Origin: Pseudoflavonifractor phocaeensis | GTDB lineage: Bacteria > Bacillota > Clostridia > Oscillospirales > Oscillospiraceae | Direction of reading: 5' to 3' | Assembly (NCBI RefSeq): GCF_021531815.1 | Contig: NZ_JADYUM010000014.1 | Location: forward strand, 1-64,000 | Length of the DNA stretch: 64,000 bases | In this document: piece after piece, positions 25,072-35,641 of the stretch | Layout: each line of letters starts with the position of its first letter | Position numbering within the stretch: position 1 is the first letter of the stretch | Position numbers and translations under genes: made by a program | Notes under the pieces: generated by a model | The model's database searches: none | The model's input: the letters and a program-made list of their open reading frames with translations, nothing else | Told to the model about the DNA's origin: nothing

Positions 25072-25223
25072 GTATAGCGTTTCGAAGAAATGCGTAGCCA
25101 TCGCTTGCGATGATCAAGAAGGGATTGGGATTATCCCAACAAGTTTTCGGAATAGAAATTCTGAAAAGGGCGCCCGCGCACCCTGCTTGCGAATTACTGA
25201 TTTTTGGTGAGGTGACAAAAAAA

Positions 25224-25250
25224 TTGGGCAATAGACGCGCATGTTATAAT
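25224..25250 (+). promoter_or_regulatory. Possible promoter of the defence operon
   Basis: TATAAT at 25245-25250 with TTGGGC at 25224-25229 (15-bp spacer). The -35 match and spacing are weak, but it is the best -10 element before the operon and lies 74 bp before the small HTH gene. Confidence 0.4.
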
Positions 25251-25323
25251 TGATTTTCCGCGAGGTTTAGAGTAGAATAAATAGTTGGAGTAGTATGCCC
25301 TTTTGTAATGAATGGAGATTTGT

Positions 25324-25560
25324 ATGAGTTATTTATCGATCAGACAAACATCAGAAAAATGGAATATATCGCCCAGATGGATTAATGATCTCTGCGCAGA
25401 TGGAAGAATTCCCGGTGCGATGAAAATAGGCTCCTACTGGGCAATACCTGAAGACGCAAAAAAGCCTAAAGATGGACGCGTTAAAAGCGGAAGATACATA
25501 AAAACAAACACTTCGGATAAACCTGAAACCCAAGAACGAAATACGTCTTTTAAGAAGTAG
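25324..25560 (+). CDS. Small helix-turn-helix protein at the head of the defence operon
   Basis: A 78-residue MerR/excisionase-like DNA-binding protein: YLSIRQTSEKWNISPRWINDLCADGRIPGAMKIGSYWAIPEDAKKP is one winged HTH, followed by a basic disordered tail. The ATG at 25324 lies 7 nt after GGAG. It probably regulates the operon that starts 46 bp downstream; a recombination directionality role is less likely because the integrase is 25 kb away. Confidence 0.7.
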   Translation: MSYLSIRQTSEKWNISPRWINDLCADGRIPGAMKIGSYWAIPEDAKKPKDGRVKSGRYIKTNTSDKPETQERNTSFKK

Positions 25561-25605
25561 TAATCAAGAGCCACAGGTCTAATCTTAAGAAACGAGGATA
25601 CTATT

Positions 25606-27867
25606 ATGGCAATTCGCTTATGGCCACAGGACTATGAGAGAAAAGATCATATTACAAAAGCCGAAAAGGCTTTGTTGAGAAATGCTGCTCGAAATTTCAA
25701 GAGCGGCCATATTGCGGTTGGCATTGATCCTTTGGGTATGAGTACTGCCTCTGTAAAAATGGGCATGTATATTTCTTCAACAGAAGGCCTTCTTACATAT
25801 TCGCTTTATGAGGGTAAACTGGATCCCGCTAAGATCGACGCATATCTCATGTATGTAAAGATGGTTGAAGACCAGATTTATGCACGTTTACTCGATTCCA
25901 AAATGCTAATCGTGCGTAATGGAGACTATAAGGTATTGAAGTTCCCGTACAAGCATATTGTCATGTTCCCTGATGAGAAGCTGGGAATGGCTTCTGGCTC
26001 AAAAGCCCAATTGCAGAGATTGTACTCCTATGCGACATATGGCTTTTTTCAGCCAATCACCTCTGAAGGTAAAGAGAAACTTGTAAAAGATCTCCAAATG
26101 TTTGGGGATATCCGAAAATCCTACGACAAATCCTTCTCTGAAATATCGGATTTAGAGTGCCGTGCTATTTTCGAGCGCCTAGCGCCGGAATATACGGTCG
26201 TAATGAATGAGACTGAAAATGTCCGTATTGAATCGAAGAAGGTAGCAATATCCGATGAGGATTTGAGAATCACCGGACGCGAGCAAGAATACAAGACTTT
26301 CTTCCTGGATGAGTATCAGGTTGCTGTTGTCAACGACATGGGTAAAGGCCACAGGGTCATTCTTGCAAACCCAGGTGCAGGTAAGAGCGTTTTGCTTTTA
26401 TCCAAAGCGTTCAAGTATGCCAGTATGTATAAAGACTCAAATGTGCTGCTTACATGCTTTAACAACAACCTGGCCGATTCCTACAACTTCAAAAAAAGCT
26501 GTGCAAACTTCGGTAAGAACCATCACCTCTACATTATGACGCTTCACAAACTTGTGAAAAAGATCTATGAGGAGTGTTTGCATACTCGGTGTGCCACAAA
26601 CATAGCTACCGATGAAGAGATTCAAGCGTGTATAGAGCTTGTTCGTTCAGGCAAGGTTAAGCTGCGTTTCAAAGCTATTTTTATCGATGAAGTGCAGATA
26701 TTTGACCCTTTGTATCTGCAACTTTGTTATCTGCTTCTTGAACCAGGAGAAGACAGCGTTTTTCTCATGGCTGGAGACCTTAATCAAGCGGTTCGATCCC
26801 TTAGCCGTAAAGGTGATGCTCCCTGGAAACGTATTCCTGATGTCAAGCTCGATTTCACCGGCCGTGTTAGATACATAGAAAAGAATTATCGCAACAGTAA
26901 GGAAATCGGTGAGTACATCCGAAATATGCTCACCCTGATGAATAACCGTCTTTCCATGCTGGATATGATTAATTCTATGGAGTACGAGTATAACTCCTTT
27001 AAGGTTGGAGATAATCCGACAGTTGCTCTTAAGGTTAAAACCGCTGTAAACCGGATGGATATCCAAAAGGAAGTAATCGCGGCTGTAAAGGAAATTGCTA
27101 TCAAATATAAAATCGGATATTCCGATATTGCTGTGCTGTTTCCATATAAGCAGCATAAAATCATTAAGTATTTCTTCATGTATTGGCTGACAAAAGCTTT
27201 GGATGAAGAAGGTATACCGTATTCCCTAATCACATCTTCAGATGACGATCCTTTTGCAAAGAAAAAGTACAGTGAAACCTCGGGAGTTGTTGTATCAACA
27301 ATCGATTCTTCTCTTGGGTTGGATTTCAAGGCAGTTATTTTTACCGGTCTGTATCCATACAACTATGTTTTTGGCGAAAAGTCGAAGAAAGAAATCAAGT
27401 CTTGGTCTGCTATCAAAAAAATGGATGAAGACGACCAATCCAAGGTTCAGAGCCAGATGCGTTCAATGTACACGGCTTGTTCAAGAGCACGTGATGTATT
27501 GTATGTTATCAGTGATCTTACTCCAGGGTCACCTATGGAAGAGATCATTAATTGTGCGGGAATGAAAGTGGCTCCTTCTTCTGTCCCTACACCCGTTCAT
27601 AGAGGTCCCAAGACGACCGACGGGCAAAATACACCTAAAACAATCTTAAGAACCGCTTCATCCAACCGTTCAGATTCACTTCCGGCAGTTACGGATAAAG
27701 TGATTATTACAGCCAAGGTGAAAGAAACTGGAGCTACGGCCAAAATACAGGTTGATTTGAAAAAATATCCTTTGCAGAAGGGGATTATCGGCAAAAAAGT
27801 TGGAGAGTCATTTTCTTTTGGCCCTAATTCAAAAACATACACCATCCTCAGCATTGCTAAAGGATGA
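25606..27867 (+). CDS. SF1 (UvrD/DUF2075-like) helicase of the defence operon
   Basis: A 753-residue protein. The N-terminal 200 residues are not recognised and may hold a nuclease-like fold. LANPGAGKSVLLL (about residue 255) is Walker A, AIFIDEVQIFD (about 358) Walker B, KNYRNSKEIG an SF1 motif IV region, and TIDSSLGLDFKAVIFTG plus YTACSRARDVLYV motifs V and VI. The last 130 residues carry a Thr/Pro linker and a small beta domain. It is not the SNF2-type DrmD of class 1 DISARM. It stands 32 bp before the DrmA-like gene. Confidence 0.8.
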   Translation: MAIRLWPQDYERKDHITKAEKALLRNAARNFKSGHIAVGIDPLGMSTASVKMGMYISSTEGLLTYSLYEGKLDPAKIDAYLMYVKMVEDQIYARLLDSKMLIVRNGDYKVLKFPYKHIVMFPDEKLGMASGSKAQLQRLYSYATYGFFQPITSEGKEKLVKDLQMFGDIRKSYDKSFSEISDLECRAIFERLAPEYTVVMNETENVRIESKKVAISDEDLRITGREQEYKTFFLDEYQVAVVNDMGKGHRVILANPGAGKSVLLLSKAFKYASMYKDSNVLLTCFNNNLADSYNFKKSCANFGKNHHLYIMTLHKLVKKIYEECLHTRCATNIATDEEIQACIELVRSGKVKLRFKAIFIDEVQIFDPLYLQLCYLLLEPGEDSVFLMAGDLNQAVRSLSRKGDAPWKRIPDVKLDFTGRVRYIEKNYRNSKEIGEYIRNMLTLMNNRLSMLDMINSMEYEYNSFKVGDNPTVALKVKTAVNRMDIQKEVIAAVKEIAIKYKIGYSDIAVLFPYKQHKIIKYFFMYWLTKALDEEGIPYSLITSSDDDPFAKKKYSETSGVVVSTIDSSLGLDFKAVIFTGLYPYNYVFGEKSKKEIKSWSAIKKMDEDDQSKVQSQMRSMYTACSRARDVLYVISDLTPGSPMEEIINCAGMKVAPSSVPTPVHRGPKTTDGQNTPKTILRTASSNRSDSLPAVTDKVIITAKVKETGATAKIQVDLKKYPLQKGIIGKKVGESFSFGPNSKTYTILSIAKG

Positions 27868-27899
27868 GTTTTGAAATCATAGATACAAGGAGATAGCGT

Positions 27900-30800
27900 A
27901 TGGCAAACAATTATAACATTATGGCAGACTACATTGTCTCCAAGTACATTGAACGCGTTTCCGGAAGTGATATTGGAGATACTTTTGTAGACGAGGACCC
28001 TGCAGAGCGTGTAATGGTAGGTATGCTGGCAGAAAATCGTGTAGACGACAGTTTTGCCGGAGGATATGTTGAAAACAACAGCACTCGTTTTGAAAGCGTT
28101 CCGTCTATTAGCCTCTCTTTTATTGTGAAAAAGAATCAGACTGGAGTTCTTAACATTTGTCCTCAAGGTCTTCTTTTCTATTCTGTCGAACCAGACTATC
28201 AAAAGACCGTTGAGTATATGCTGACCAAATATCGCGAAAAAGATAACTTCCATTACGAGTCGATAGATCAGTTATGTGAGCGTTATCCGAAAGAGAAATT
28301 CTACCTTCCTTTGACTTATAAAAAGATAAGTATCGCGGATGTGATGGGGGGTGGTATTCAAATCCATTTAGATGCTCTTCCGGGAAGGACTTTTCATCTG
28401 GAAGATCTGATAAACGAAAGGCTTTCAGAGTTATCAGATCGGATTGCAAATGAAATCGCCATTATCCAGGCAGATCGCGTAACTTTTTTTGATCTTGCGG
28501 ACGAGACTGCCTTTAAGCTGAAAACTGCAGTAAGGGAAGAAAAGGTTCAGCCTCGTTGGAATATAGATATTTACTGCACTGTGATTGATGAGGGTGAATG
28601 CCTGAGGTTCCTTCTGCAAATGGTCAATAAGACTCCTGTAGAAGGAAAGAAGAATATAGGATACCTTCCTAAAGTTTTTAACGCAGGGATGCTTGTTAGA
28701 GGAAATGAAGGTATTGTATTCCAGGATATCAAATTGGACTATTTCAAGAGCAGCTACAAAGAGCGTTCGCTTGTTTATGCTGTTGCCGAAAATACTTCAG
28801 CCAGATATATCCCTGAAGAAAACGCCATCTGTACTGATAATATTCCCAAGTACTATCAGATGCGGTTAAAGACCAAGGATGATTACAATCAGTATGTTAC
28901 ATTCGACAATTTAATCGCGGACCCGATTGGCAATCTCACTTTTATCTATAATGCCATGAGAGAGGATTATTCTCGCTGTGAGGCAGAATTGCGCTCTACT
29001 TCTTTTGCGTCTGATATTGCCAAGGAAAAATTTGTTGAAGCTTTAAGAGAATACCAGCGTGAAATCAATCGTTTCAAGAACGGAATTGATCAGATCAAAT
29101 ATAAAGACAATGTAAAGAGAGCATTTCTTTACATGAACCAGACCTTCAGGCACAAAATGGAGGGCGAGCATCGCACAATCGTTGGATGGAGACTTTTCCA
29201 GATTGTTTTTATTGTGTCTTTGATTTGCGAAGTTATTCGGAGTGAATATCCGGATGATACAACTATCGCAGAAGTCGATATCGAAGTGGCAAATTTACTA
29301 TACTTCCCAACCGGTGGTGGTAAAACTGAGGCCTTCTTGGGTGTCAGTGTATTTGCTATGTTCTTTGATCGCCTCAGAGGAAAGAACGATGGTATTTCTG
29401 CTATTTTGAAGTATCCGCTTCGTCTGTTGGCAGTGCAGCAGTTGGACCGTGTTCTTACCATTGTAATGAAAGCAAACATTATCAGGGAACGGAGCGATGA
29501 CCTGTGCTTCACAAATCCTTTCCAGGTTGGCTTCTTTGTTGGAAAAAGCAATACGCCGAACAAGATTAACGCATATGAAATGTTGAGTGACCGCGGAGAA
29601 AAAGGAAAGTCAAAGAGCTTAATTCTTGAAAGTGATCAAGATACATTAAACGACTACTACCGCTTTATTGATACCTGTCCATGCTGTGGGAAAAAGATGG
29701 TTAATGTCCGCTTTAACCGAGACACATGGAAACTGGAGCATATCTGTGACAATCCAGAATGCAAAATTGGCGTATTCCCGCTATTGATAGTCGACAGTGA
29801 AATTTACAGATACCTCCCTTCGATTGTTGTAAGTACAATCGATAAGATGGCAATGTTGGGAACCAGTAATGAATTCCGTACCCTTTTCGGCCAGGTAAAA
29901 AAACGCTGCCGCATTCACGGATTTTCCAGTAGCTCCTACTGTGCTTGTGATGCATGCAAGAACCGTAACACCTTAGAAACTGTAGGCTTACTGAAAGATC
30001 CTATTCCTACGCTGTTTATTCAGGATGAGATGCATCTTGTTAAAGAAAGTCTGGGTACTTTCGATGCTCATTACGAATCCTTTATCAGTTATTACGCAAA
30101 AAAACTTGTTCCTCATTCTCAGAGAAAGCAGGTTCGTTTTATTGGAGCAACGGCCACTATTTCTATGTACAAGGAACATATTCATAATCTGTATCATATG
30201 GCAGGCAGACGCTTCCCTTGTGAATATCCGTCTGTTAAGAGCGGTGAAGATTTCTACTCCTATACGGATAAGAAAGACATAACAAGAATTCTGCTAGGAT
30301 ATGCACCCTATGGCCGTTCTATTACTGATGGCATGTGGGAATCTGTCTATATTATGCGCCTTGTTGTTTATCGGATGATTCAGTTCTTCGAAGAAGGCTA
30401 TAAGGAAATATGTGCAAATGGGTTTGACGGAACACTAGAGCAGTATAAAGACATGCTCTATGACTACTGGATCGAGCTTGTGTATAACAACCGCAAACAA
30501 GATGCAATGGAACTGGAAAATGCCTTCCAAAACCAGGGTAACAACTATCTGGAAGCCAAAGGCGTTCCTAGGTTTGTTATTAAACAGATGACAAGTGATA
30601 TTGATTTCCAGGATGTTAGAAAAACGCTCTTTGATATCCAGGCTAATCATAAAAATCATGAAAGCACAAATCTCATTTTGGCAACCAGTACGATTTCGCA
30701 TGGTGTCGATGAAGATTCATTTAATGTGATGTATTTCTTCGGAATGCCTAATAATAATGCGGAGTATATTCAGGCCTATTCCCGAACCGGCCGAAAATAC

Positions 30801-31301
30801 ACCGGCATTGTTATTGATATCATTAGGTTGATGCGAGTTCGCGATCGCTCCTACCTCAAGAATTTTGTGGTATTCCATCAAAACAGAGATGATCTGGTTG
30901 AATCAGTGCCGATTAACCGATGGGCTAAAAATGCTATTTATAGCACCCTTCCTGGCCTCCTTGCTGGACTGATCATGCAGTATTACACAGTACAAGTTGG
31001 TGAGGATAATCTTTATTCGGTTGTGAAAGTTAAAAAGCTGCTTACCGAAGGAGCTATTGATATTGAAGATGCTATTGAGAAATTGATTGCAATATACGGT
31101 TGCAATCCTCAGGAAAAGCTTTCTCTCGCCTACGAGGAAACTATTCGTGAAGAAGTGACCAATATCCTCACTGGCATCCGTAATGGAAACTTCGACAAGA
31201 ATGAATTCCTTTCTGATGCCATCGCAAAATTCTCAAGAGGTAAGAAAAAGCCGATGACTAGTCTTCGTGATACCGAAGAGCAGATTGAGATTAAGATCTA
31301 A
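27900..31301 (+). CDS. DrmA-like SF2 helicase (DISARM core)
   Basis: An 1133-residue helicase resembling DISARM DrmA in length and motif layout. YFPTGGGKTEAFLG (about residue 470) is Walker A. TLFIQDEMHLVKESLGTFDAHYE (about 706) is the DrmA-type motif II with DEMH and the following LG. SHGVDEDSFNVMYFFGMP and AEYIQAYSRTGRK (932-965) are the helicase C motifs. A four-cysteine zinc ribbon (CPCCGKK..CDNPEC, about 593-620) lies in the insertion. In DISARM, DrmA with DrmB forms the core complex that recognises unmodified or invading DNA. The DrmB-like gene follows by 12 bp. Confidence 0.82.
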   Translation: MANNYNIMADYIVSKYIERVSGSDIGDTFVDEDPAERVMVGMLAENRVDDSFAGGYVENNSTRFESVPSISLSFIVKKNQTGVLNICPQGLLFYSVEPDYQKTVEYMLTKYREKDNFHYESIDQLCERYPKEKFYLPLTYKKISIADVMGGGIQIHLDALPGRTFHLEDLINERLSELSDRIANEIAIIQADRVTFFDLADETAFKLKTAVREEKVQPRWNIDIYCTVIDEGECLRFLLQMVNKTPVEGKKNIGYLPKVFNAGMLVRGNEGIVFQDIKLDYFKSSYKERSLVYAVAENTSARYIPEENAICTDNIPKYYQMRLKTKDDYNQYVTFDNLIADPIGNLTFIYNAMREDYSRCEAELRSTSFASDIAKEKFVEALREYQREINRFKNGIDQIKYKDNVKRAFLYMNQTFRHKMEGEHRTIVGWRLFQIVFIVSLICEVIRSEYPDDTTIAEVDIEVANLLYFPTGGGKTEAFLGVSVFAMFFDRLRGKNDGISAILKYPLRLLAVQQLDRVLTIVMKANIIRERSDDLCFTNPFQVGFFVGKSNTPNKINAYEMLSDRGEKGKSKSLILESDQDTLNDYYRFIDTCPCCGKKMVNVRFNRDTWKLEHICDNPECKIGVFPLLIVDSEIYRYLPSIVVSTIDKMAMLGTSNEFRTLFGQVKKRCRIHGFSSSSYCACDACKNRNTLETVGLLKDPIPTLFIQDEMHLVKESLGTFDAHYESFISYYAKKLVPHSQRKQVRFIGATATISMYKEHIHNLYHMAGRRFPCEYPSVKSGEDFYSYTDKKDITRILLGYAPYGRSITDGMWESVYIMRLVVYRMIQFFEEGYKEICANGFDGTLEQYKDMLYDYWIELVYNNRKQDAMELENAFQNQGNNYLEAKGVPRFVIKQMTSDIDFQDVRKTLFDIQANHKNHESTNLILATSTISHGVDEDSFNVMYFFGMPNNNAEYIQAYSRTGRKYTGIVIDIIRLMRVRDRSYLKNFVVFHQNRDDLVESVPINRWAKNAIYSTLPGLLAGLIMQYYTVQVGEDNLYSVVKVKKLLTEGAIDIEDAIEKLIAIYGCNPQEKLSLAYEETIREEVTNILTGIRNGNFDKNEFLSDAIAKFSRGKKKPMTSLRDTEEQIEIKI

Positions 31302-31313
31302 GAGGGCGAAAAT

Positions 31314-33227
31314 ATGAAGAGAAGCAAAAATCAGGCTGTATATCGTTTTTTGCCGGAGATGTGGGTCTCTGAGAAGACAGAATCAAACGATGCTGTAACC
31401 GCCCGGATTCGAAACTGGAATCATATTAGAATGACGGGTATTTATGAAAACTTTATAGAAGGTGAAATCAAGCGCCAGATCCGCCTCTTTGGTAAAAGGG
31501 AAGGTGACATCAGCGCCTTTAACGTTGAGGATGGAGCACATTCTTTCTGCATTGTCGAACCTGCTTGTAATGAGGGTATTCCAGACATTATTGGTGAAAT
31601 CTCTCCCTTGGTGTTTTATTGCAGCTCTTGCGGAAAAGCTTTTGAAGAACGTGGAGCAAACGAGGTTGATAAATACACATGGAAGTGCCCTGATTGCGGA
31701 AAGCGTTCTGTAAAGCAGTTACAGATGATCTATTCTTGCGAGTGCGGATATGCACAGCCGGTTAAAATTCCCTTTGTGCGCGGAGTTAAGGATTTCAAAT
31801 TCAGACCTAACGAATCTCAGTACAAGATGTTCTATCGTAGTGGAAATAGTGAGAAGCCTGCAGAATTTGTGCAGATGTGCCCGAACTGCAACTCGAGGCT
31901 TGTTCCAGACAACGCCAGTTCTGGTCGAAACTATAAGCCATTTACATTGAGAATTATCAATCTTGTTGATGCCGGAAGCGGTCAGTTCTATGAAAAAGGA
32001 TTGGAAGCGCAAAAAACTATTGTTGCACGGTGGTTTGGCAAAATATCGACTGAAGACTTTGAATATATTCTGAACAATATTGAGCTGGCGTTCAGTGATG
32101 CATTTAGAAGTGACTCCAGAAGAAAGGAAGCTGAAGACCAGGTTCGTGGCCTAATTGCTATCGGCTTAGTACCTGAATCTGGTTTTGAAACGGCCGTTAA
32201 TAAAATTCTGGAGACAAACGCAAGTGGCCAGAGCTCCAGAAGCGTGGAGCAGTATGTAGCTGCGTGCGATGAACTGTTTGCAAAAAAGAAAGCTGAGAAT
32301 TTAATTGTCTATAACGAATGGTTGAATAACTTCTCTTTTAAGTTGATGCAGTACAATACCATCAAATATGCAAAGAGAACCATATCTCTACAAGATTCCA
32401 TTCAGCGTCAGTTAGATATGGAGTTCATCGATTCTGCTGATGAAATTTTGCAATTGAACCGGCGTATGGGAATCGCAAATATGCAGGTGTCCTGCGATAT
32501 TCAAATTGTGAATTGCACATATGGATATTCCCGTAAAGTTGCGGATCCTAAAAATTCAAATAACAGAAACTGCCGCTTAAAACTGAATGCATATGATCGT
32601 ACTAAAGATGGCACGGCTAACTTGGTTTACGGTGCGAAGCTTGATACAGAAGGAATACTTTTTGAAATTAGTCAGAGAAGAATCATTGAGTGGCTTTTCA
32701 GGAACGGAATCATTAGAGAAGAAATCCTTCCCGATATGGATGATGAACTGGCGATAAAAAAGTGGTTCTCTGAGTATGTGCATAGTGATGTCATATCTAT
32801 GTTTGGTGACATTGATGCACAGGAAGTCATTACCAAAAATGTTTTTGCACTGCTTCATTCCATGTCACATGCCTTTATCAATGCAGCTGGTGAAATAAGC
32901 GGCTTATCTAGTAATTCACTTACTGAAATTATAATTGCAGAAACCGCAAGTATTTTTATTTATGCGCAAACCAGTCAGGGCATCCCTCTCGGAGCGCTGT
33001 CTGGCATGGCTGAATCTAGCTATGCTTATTTCCTGAGGAAGGTTCTTGACGAGTCAAAAAATTGCGTGTTTGATCCGATATGTACAGAGCGTGATGATAC
33101 TGCTTGCAGTGCATGTCTGATTATTCCTGAGATTTCCTGCAACCATTTCAATGCAGAGCTTGGTCGTAAGTATCTGTATTCGATAGATGGTGTATCAACC
33201 CCTACTATTGGTTTTTGGGAGATGTAA
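31314..33227 (+). CDS. DrmB-like protein with DUF1998 (DISARM core)
   Basis: A 637-residue protein. Zinc-ribbon pairs occupy residues 100-200 (CSSCGKAF, CPDCGKR, CECGYAQP, CPNCNSR). The C-terminal DUF1998 is clear: LLHSMSHAFINAAGEISGLSSN-type sequence, YAQTSQGIPLGALSGMAES, and ACSACLIIPEISCNHFNAELGRKYL with its conserved cysteines. DrmB partners DrmA in every DISARM class. The tight spacing to the DrmA-like gene and to the NERD helicase gene (3 bp) supports a complex. Confidence 0.85.
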   Translation: MKRSKNQAVYRFLPEMWVSEKTESNDAVTARIRNWNHIRMTGIYENFIEGEIKRQIRLFGKREGDISAFNVEDGAHSFCIVEPACNEGIPDIIGEISPLVFYCSSCGKAFEERGANEVDKYTWKCPDCGKRSVKQLQMIYSCECGYAQPVKIPFVRGVKDFKFRPNESQYKMFYRSGNSEKPAEFVQMCPNCNSRLVPDNASSGRNYKPFTLRIINLVDAGSGQFYEKGLEAQKTIVARWFGKISTEDFEYILNNIELAFSDAFRSDSRRKEAEDQVRGLIAIGLVPESGFETAVNKILETNASGQSSRSVEQYVAACDELFAKKKAENLIVYNEWLNNFSFKLMQYNTIKYAKRTISLQDSIQRQLDMEFIDSADEILQLNRRMGIANMQVSCDIQIVNCTYGYSRKVADPKNSNNRNCRLKLNAYDRTKDGTANLVYGAKLDTEGILFEISQRRIIEWLFRNGIIREEILPDMDDELAIKKWFSEYVHSDVISMFGDIDAQEVITKNVFALLHSMSHAFINAAGEISGLSSNSLTEIIIAETASIFIYAQTSQGIPLGALSGMAESSYAYFLRKVLDESKNCVFDPICTERDDTACSACLIIPEISCNHFNAELGRKYLYSIDGVSTPTIGFWEM

Positions 33228-33230
33228 TTA

Positions 33231-34823
33231 ATGGCCATTATGTATCCGAAGAGCATATCAGAATATATGCCTACCGATTCAGAGAGAATTGTATATCATG
33301 AATTGAAAACCCAGCTTCCGGACACATTCGAAGTCTTCTATTCTGTCAAATGGACAGACTCTGAAGATGGAAAACTAATAAAGTCTGAAGCAGATTTCAT
33401 CGTGACGAGCCCTGAATATGGGTTTCTTTGTCTTGAGGTAAAAGGTGGCAGCAATATTCGTATCGAGGATAATGTCTGGTATGTCGGGGATGATACTCAT
33501 GGCGAGCGAAAATTGAAACGTTCTCCATATGACCAGGCTGAACGTAGCATGTATTATTTCACGCAAATGTTCTCCAATAAGTTCAATATGGATTATCAGG
33601 GGATTTTTGGTGCAGGTGCAGTCTTCCCTTTTTATCCAATCGGACCGGATGTTACGCTGGACAAAAGACATCGTGATTGCACGATAGACAGTAATGACTT
33701 GAACTCCATTCACAGCAAGATTAAATCCATGTTTCGCCTGTGGAAAGGTAAAAAATACCGTTGGTTTTATCCTAGCGGGCAGCATGCGGCTTTGATGGAA
33801 TTGATTCGTGAACGTTTGGCTATTTCTGCAGCAGCAGGAGCGTTGGTAAAATATAAGGACCAGCAACTTGACGTTATAAATCGTGTTCAGGACGGGTACG
33901 TTTACTTTTTGAAAAACATGAACCGTTTTTATATCAGAGGTGGCGCTGGAACCGGAAAGACCTGGATTGCTATGAAGATGGCGGAGGAGTCTTATTCACA
34001 GCATCAAAAAACATTATTCATGTGTGCATCTCCTCATCTCGCAAAGAAGGTGCGAGCCTCGCTGTCGCAAGGAATAGATGTATATGATCTTGCAGACCTT
34101 TTAGATCAATGTGTTGAGGAGATTGGTTTGTTGGCTCCACCTTTCTATGCAGGCGTAATGGAGCATCTTCGGGAGGTCTATCCACACTATGATGCAATAT
34201 ATGTTGATGAAGCGCAGGATCTTACTGAAGAATTAGCTCGATTTGTAAACACCTTGTTGGTTGATACGAACTCCAGACTGGGTGTGTTTTATGACGATGT
34301 TCAAATATTGCGGCAGGATAGTTTTAATAACGGATTTGCGATAGAATCACGCCCTTACCTGCTTCATGAAAATATTCGTAATACTGCGAATATCTATAAT
34401 TGGACTGCTGAAAAAACGCAACTCGGAACAGATGTAATATCTAATCCGGTTGAAGGCCCGATGCCAGTTACAGAATATATAACAGAAAAAGGTCAGATGA
34501 CCCACCGACTTGAAATGCTGTTTAGGAAGTATTTAGACGATGAGTATTTGCCTAATTCTTCACTGGTTCTGATCATCGATGATGTTGAGGCTTTTCAGTC
34601 AGAATATCCTGATGGAATTGCTAAGTGGAACTTCGTTCATCGTGAAGTGGCGATGGATAACGAAATCCAGATTGCATCCGTGGCGGAATATAAGGGATTA
34701 GAAACAGATATGGCTGTTTATATCCACTCGCGCGATGCGTCAGAGAATCTTAATTATATAGCATACACGAGAGCCAAATACTATTTGATTGAACTTGTGA
34801 GGGAATACGAATGGCACCGATAA
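33231..34823 (+). CDS. NERD-domain nuclease/SF1 helicase
   Basis: A 530-residue protein. Residues 15-130 are a NERD domain, a nuclease-related fold, with EADFIVTSPEYGFLCLEVKGG giving the E-D-ExK type active residues. The helicase part has RGGAGTGKTWIAM (about 236) as Walker A, AIYVDEAQDLTEE (about 324) as Walker B, and VAEYKGLETDMAVYI and YIAYTRAKYYLIEL as late motifs. It is short for UvrD. It overlaps the methylase gene by 13 bp. It could be the DNA-cutting arm of the DISARM-like system, which has no DrmC PLD protein. Confidence 0.82.
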   Translation: MAIMYPKSISEYMPTDSERIVYHELKTQLPDTFEVFYSVKWTDSEDGKLIKSEADFIVTSPEYGFLCLEVKGGSNIRIEDNVWYVGDDTHGERKLKRSPYDQAERSMYYFTQMFSNKFNMDYQGIFGAGAVFPFYPIGPDVTLDKRHRDCTIDSNDLNSIHSKIKSMFRLWKGKKYRWFYPSGQHAALMELIRERLAISAAAGALVKYKDQQLDVINRVQDGYVYFLKNMNRFYIRGGAGTGKTWIAMKMAEESYSQHQKTLFMCASPHLAKKVRASLSQGIDVYDLADLLDQCVEEIGLLAPPFYAGVMEHLREVYPHYDAIYVDEAQDLTEELARFVNTLLVDTNSRLGVFYDDVQILRQDSFNNGFAIESRPYLLHENIRNTANIYNWTAEKTQLGTDVISNPVEGPMPVTEYITEKGQMTHRLEMLFRKYLDDEYLPNSSLVLIIDDVEAFQSEYPDGIAKWNFVHREVAMDNEIQIASVAEYKGLETDMAVYIHSRDASENLNYIAYTRAKYYLIELVREYEWHR

Positions 34824-35641
34824 CATCTTTTATACGATGGGCTGGCGGTAAATCCTGGCTTATTCCATTTGTCCAAGACTTGACGGCAGACTTGAAATAT
34901 AACAATTACTTTGAGCCTTTCATGGGTGGAGCTTCCATTTTTTTTGCTCTTGATATAAAAAACAAAAGTTTTCTTTCTGACATTAACGAGGACTTGATAA
35001 ACGCATTCACTGGCGTGAGAGATAATGTTGAAAGCGTCATCGACTGCCTGAAAAATTGCAGCACGGACTCGGATAGCTACTATAGGATTCGTGCATTAGA
35101 GCCCACGGACCCCGTGGAGAGAGCAGCTCGCTTTCTTTATCTTAATGCCACTTCCTTCAATGGATTGTACCGAGTTAACAAGCTTGGGAAATACAATGTT
35201 CCTTATGGCCAAAGGTCTGTTTCATTCAACTATGACCGGCTGACGGACGCAAGTAAAAAGCTTTCAAATGCCGATTTGAGTTGTCATGACTTTGATAGTA
35301 TTAGAGCGTTATTATCGCCAGAAGATCTAGTCTTTTTAGATCCTCCCTATGCTGTTACAAAGGGAGACAACGGTTTCCTCGGCTATAATCCTAGATTTTT
35401 TTCACTAGAAGATCAGTACCGTCTTGGCGAGCTGATTGATTATATCAATTCCATTGGAGCGTATTATATTCTAACAAATGCGGCTCATGAAAAAATCGAA
35501 GAAATATTCTCTTCTAGAGGCCGCATGGTTTCATTAGAAAGAAATAGCTTGATTGGCGGGAAAAAAGCTTACCGCGGAAAAATCAAAGAGTACATTTTTA
35601 CAAATATTCCGGAAAGGAGCACCAATAATGGAACGGACTGA
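34811..35641 (+). CDS. D12-class DNA adenine N6-methyltransferase
   Basis: A 276-residue Dam-like methylase. FIRWAGGKSWL (residues 7-17) is the SAM motif I of the alpha D12 class, YFEPFMGGASIFF follows, and LVFLDPPYAV (about 175) is the catalytic DPPY. It would protect host DNA by methylating adenine in the system's recognition site, as DrmMI does in class 1 DISARM, although DrmMI itself is a different, larger methylase. The ATG overlaps the helicase stop region; its own end overlaps the DGQHR gene by 14 bp. Confidence 0.88.
   Translation: MAPITSFIRWAGGKSWLIPFVQDLTADLKYNNYFEPFMGGASIFFALDIKNKSFLSDINEDLINAFTGVRDNVESVIDCLKNCSTDSDSYYRIRALEPTDPVERAARFLYLNATSFNGLYRVNKLGKYNVPYGQRSVSFNYDRLTDASKKLSNADLSCHDFDSIRALLSPEDLVFLDPPYAVTKGDNGFLGYNPRFFSLEDQYRLGELIDYINSIGAYYILTNAAHEKIEEIFSSRGRMVSLERNSLIGGKKAYRGKIKEYIFTNIPERSTNNGTD

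Noticed and set aside
25606-27867. DISARM drmD
   Set aside because: The motifs are SF1/UvrD-like, not SNF2-like.
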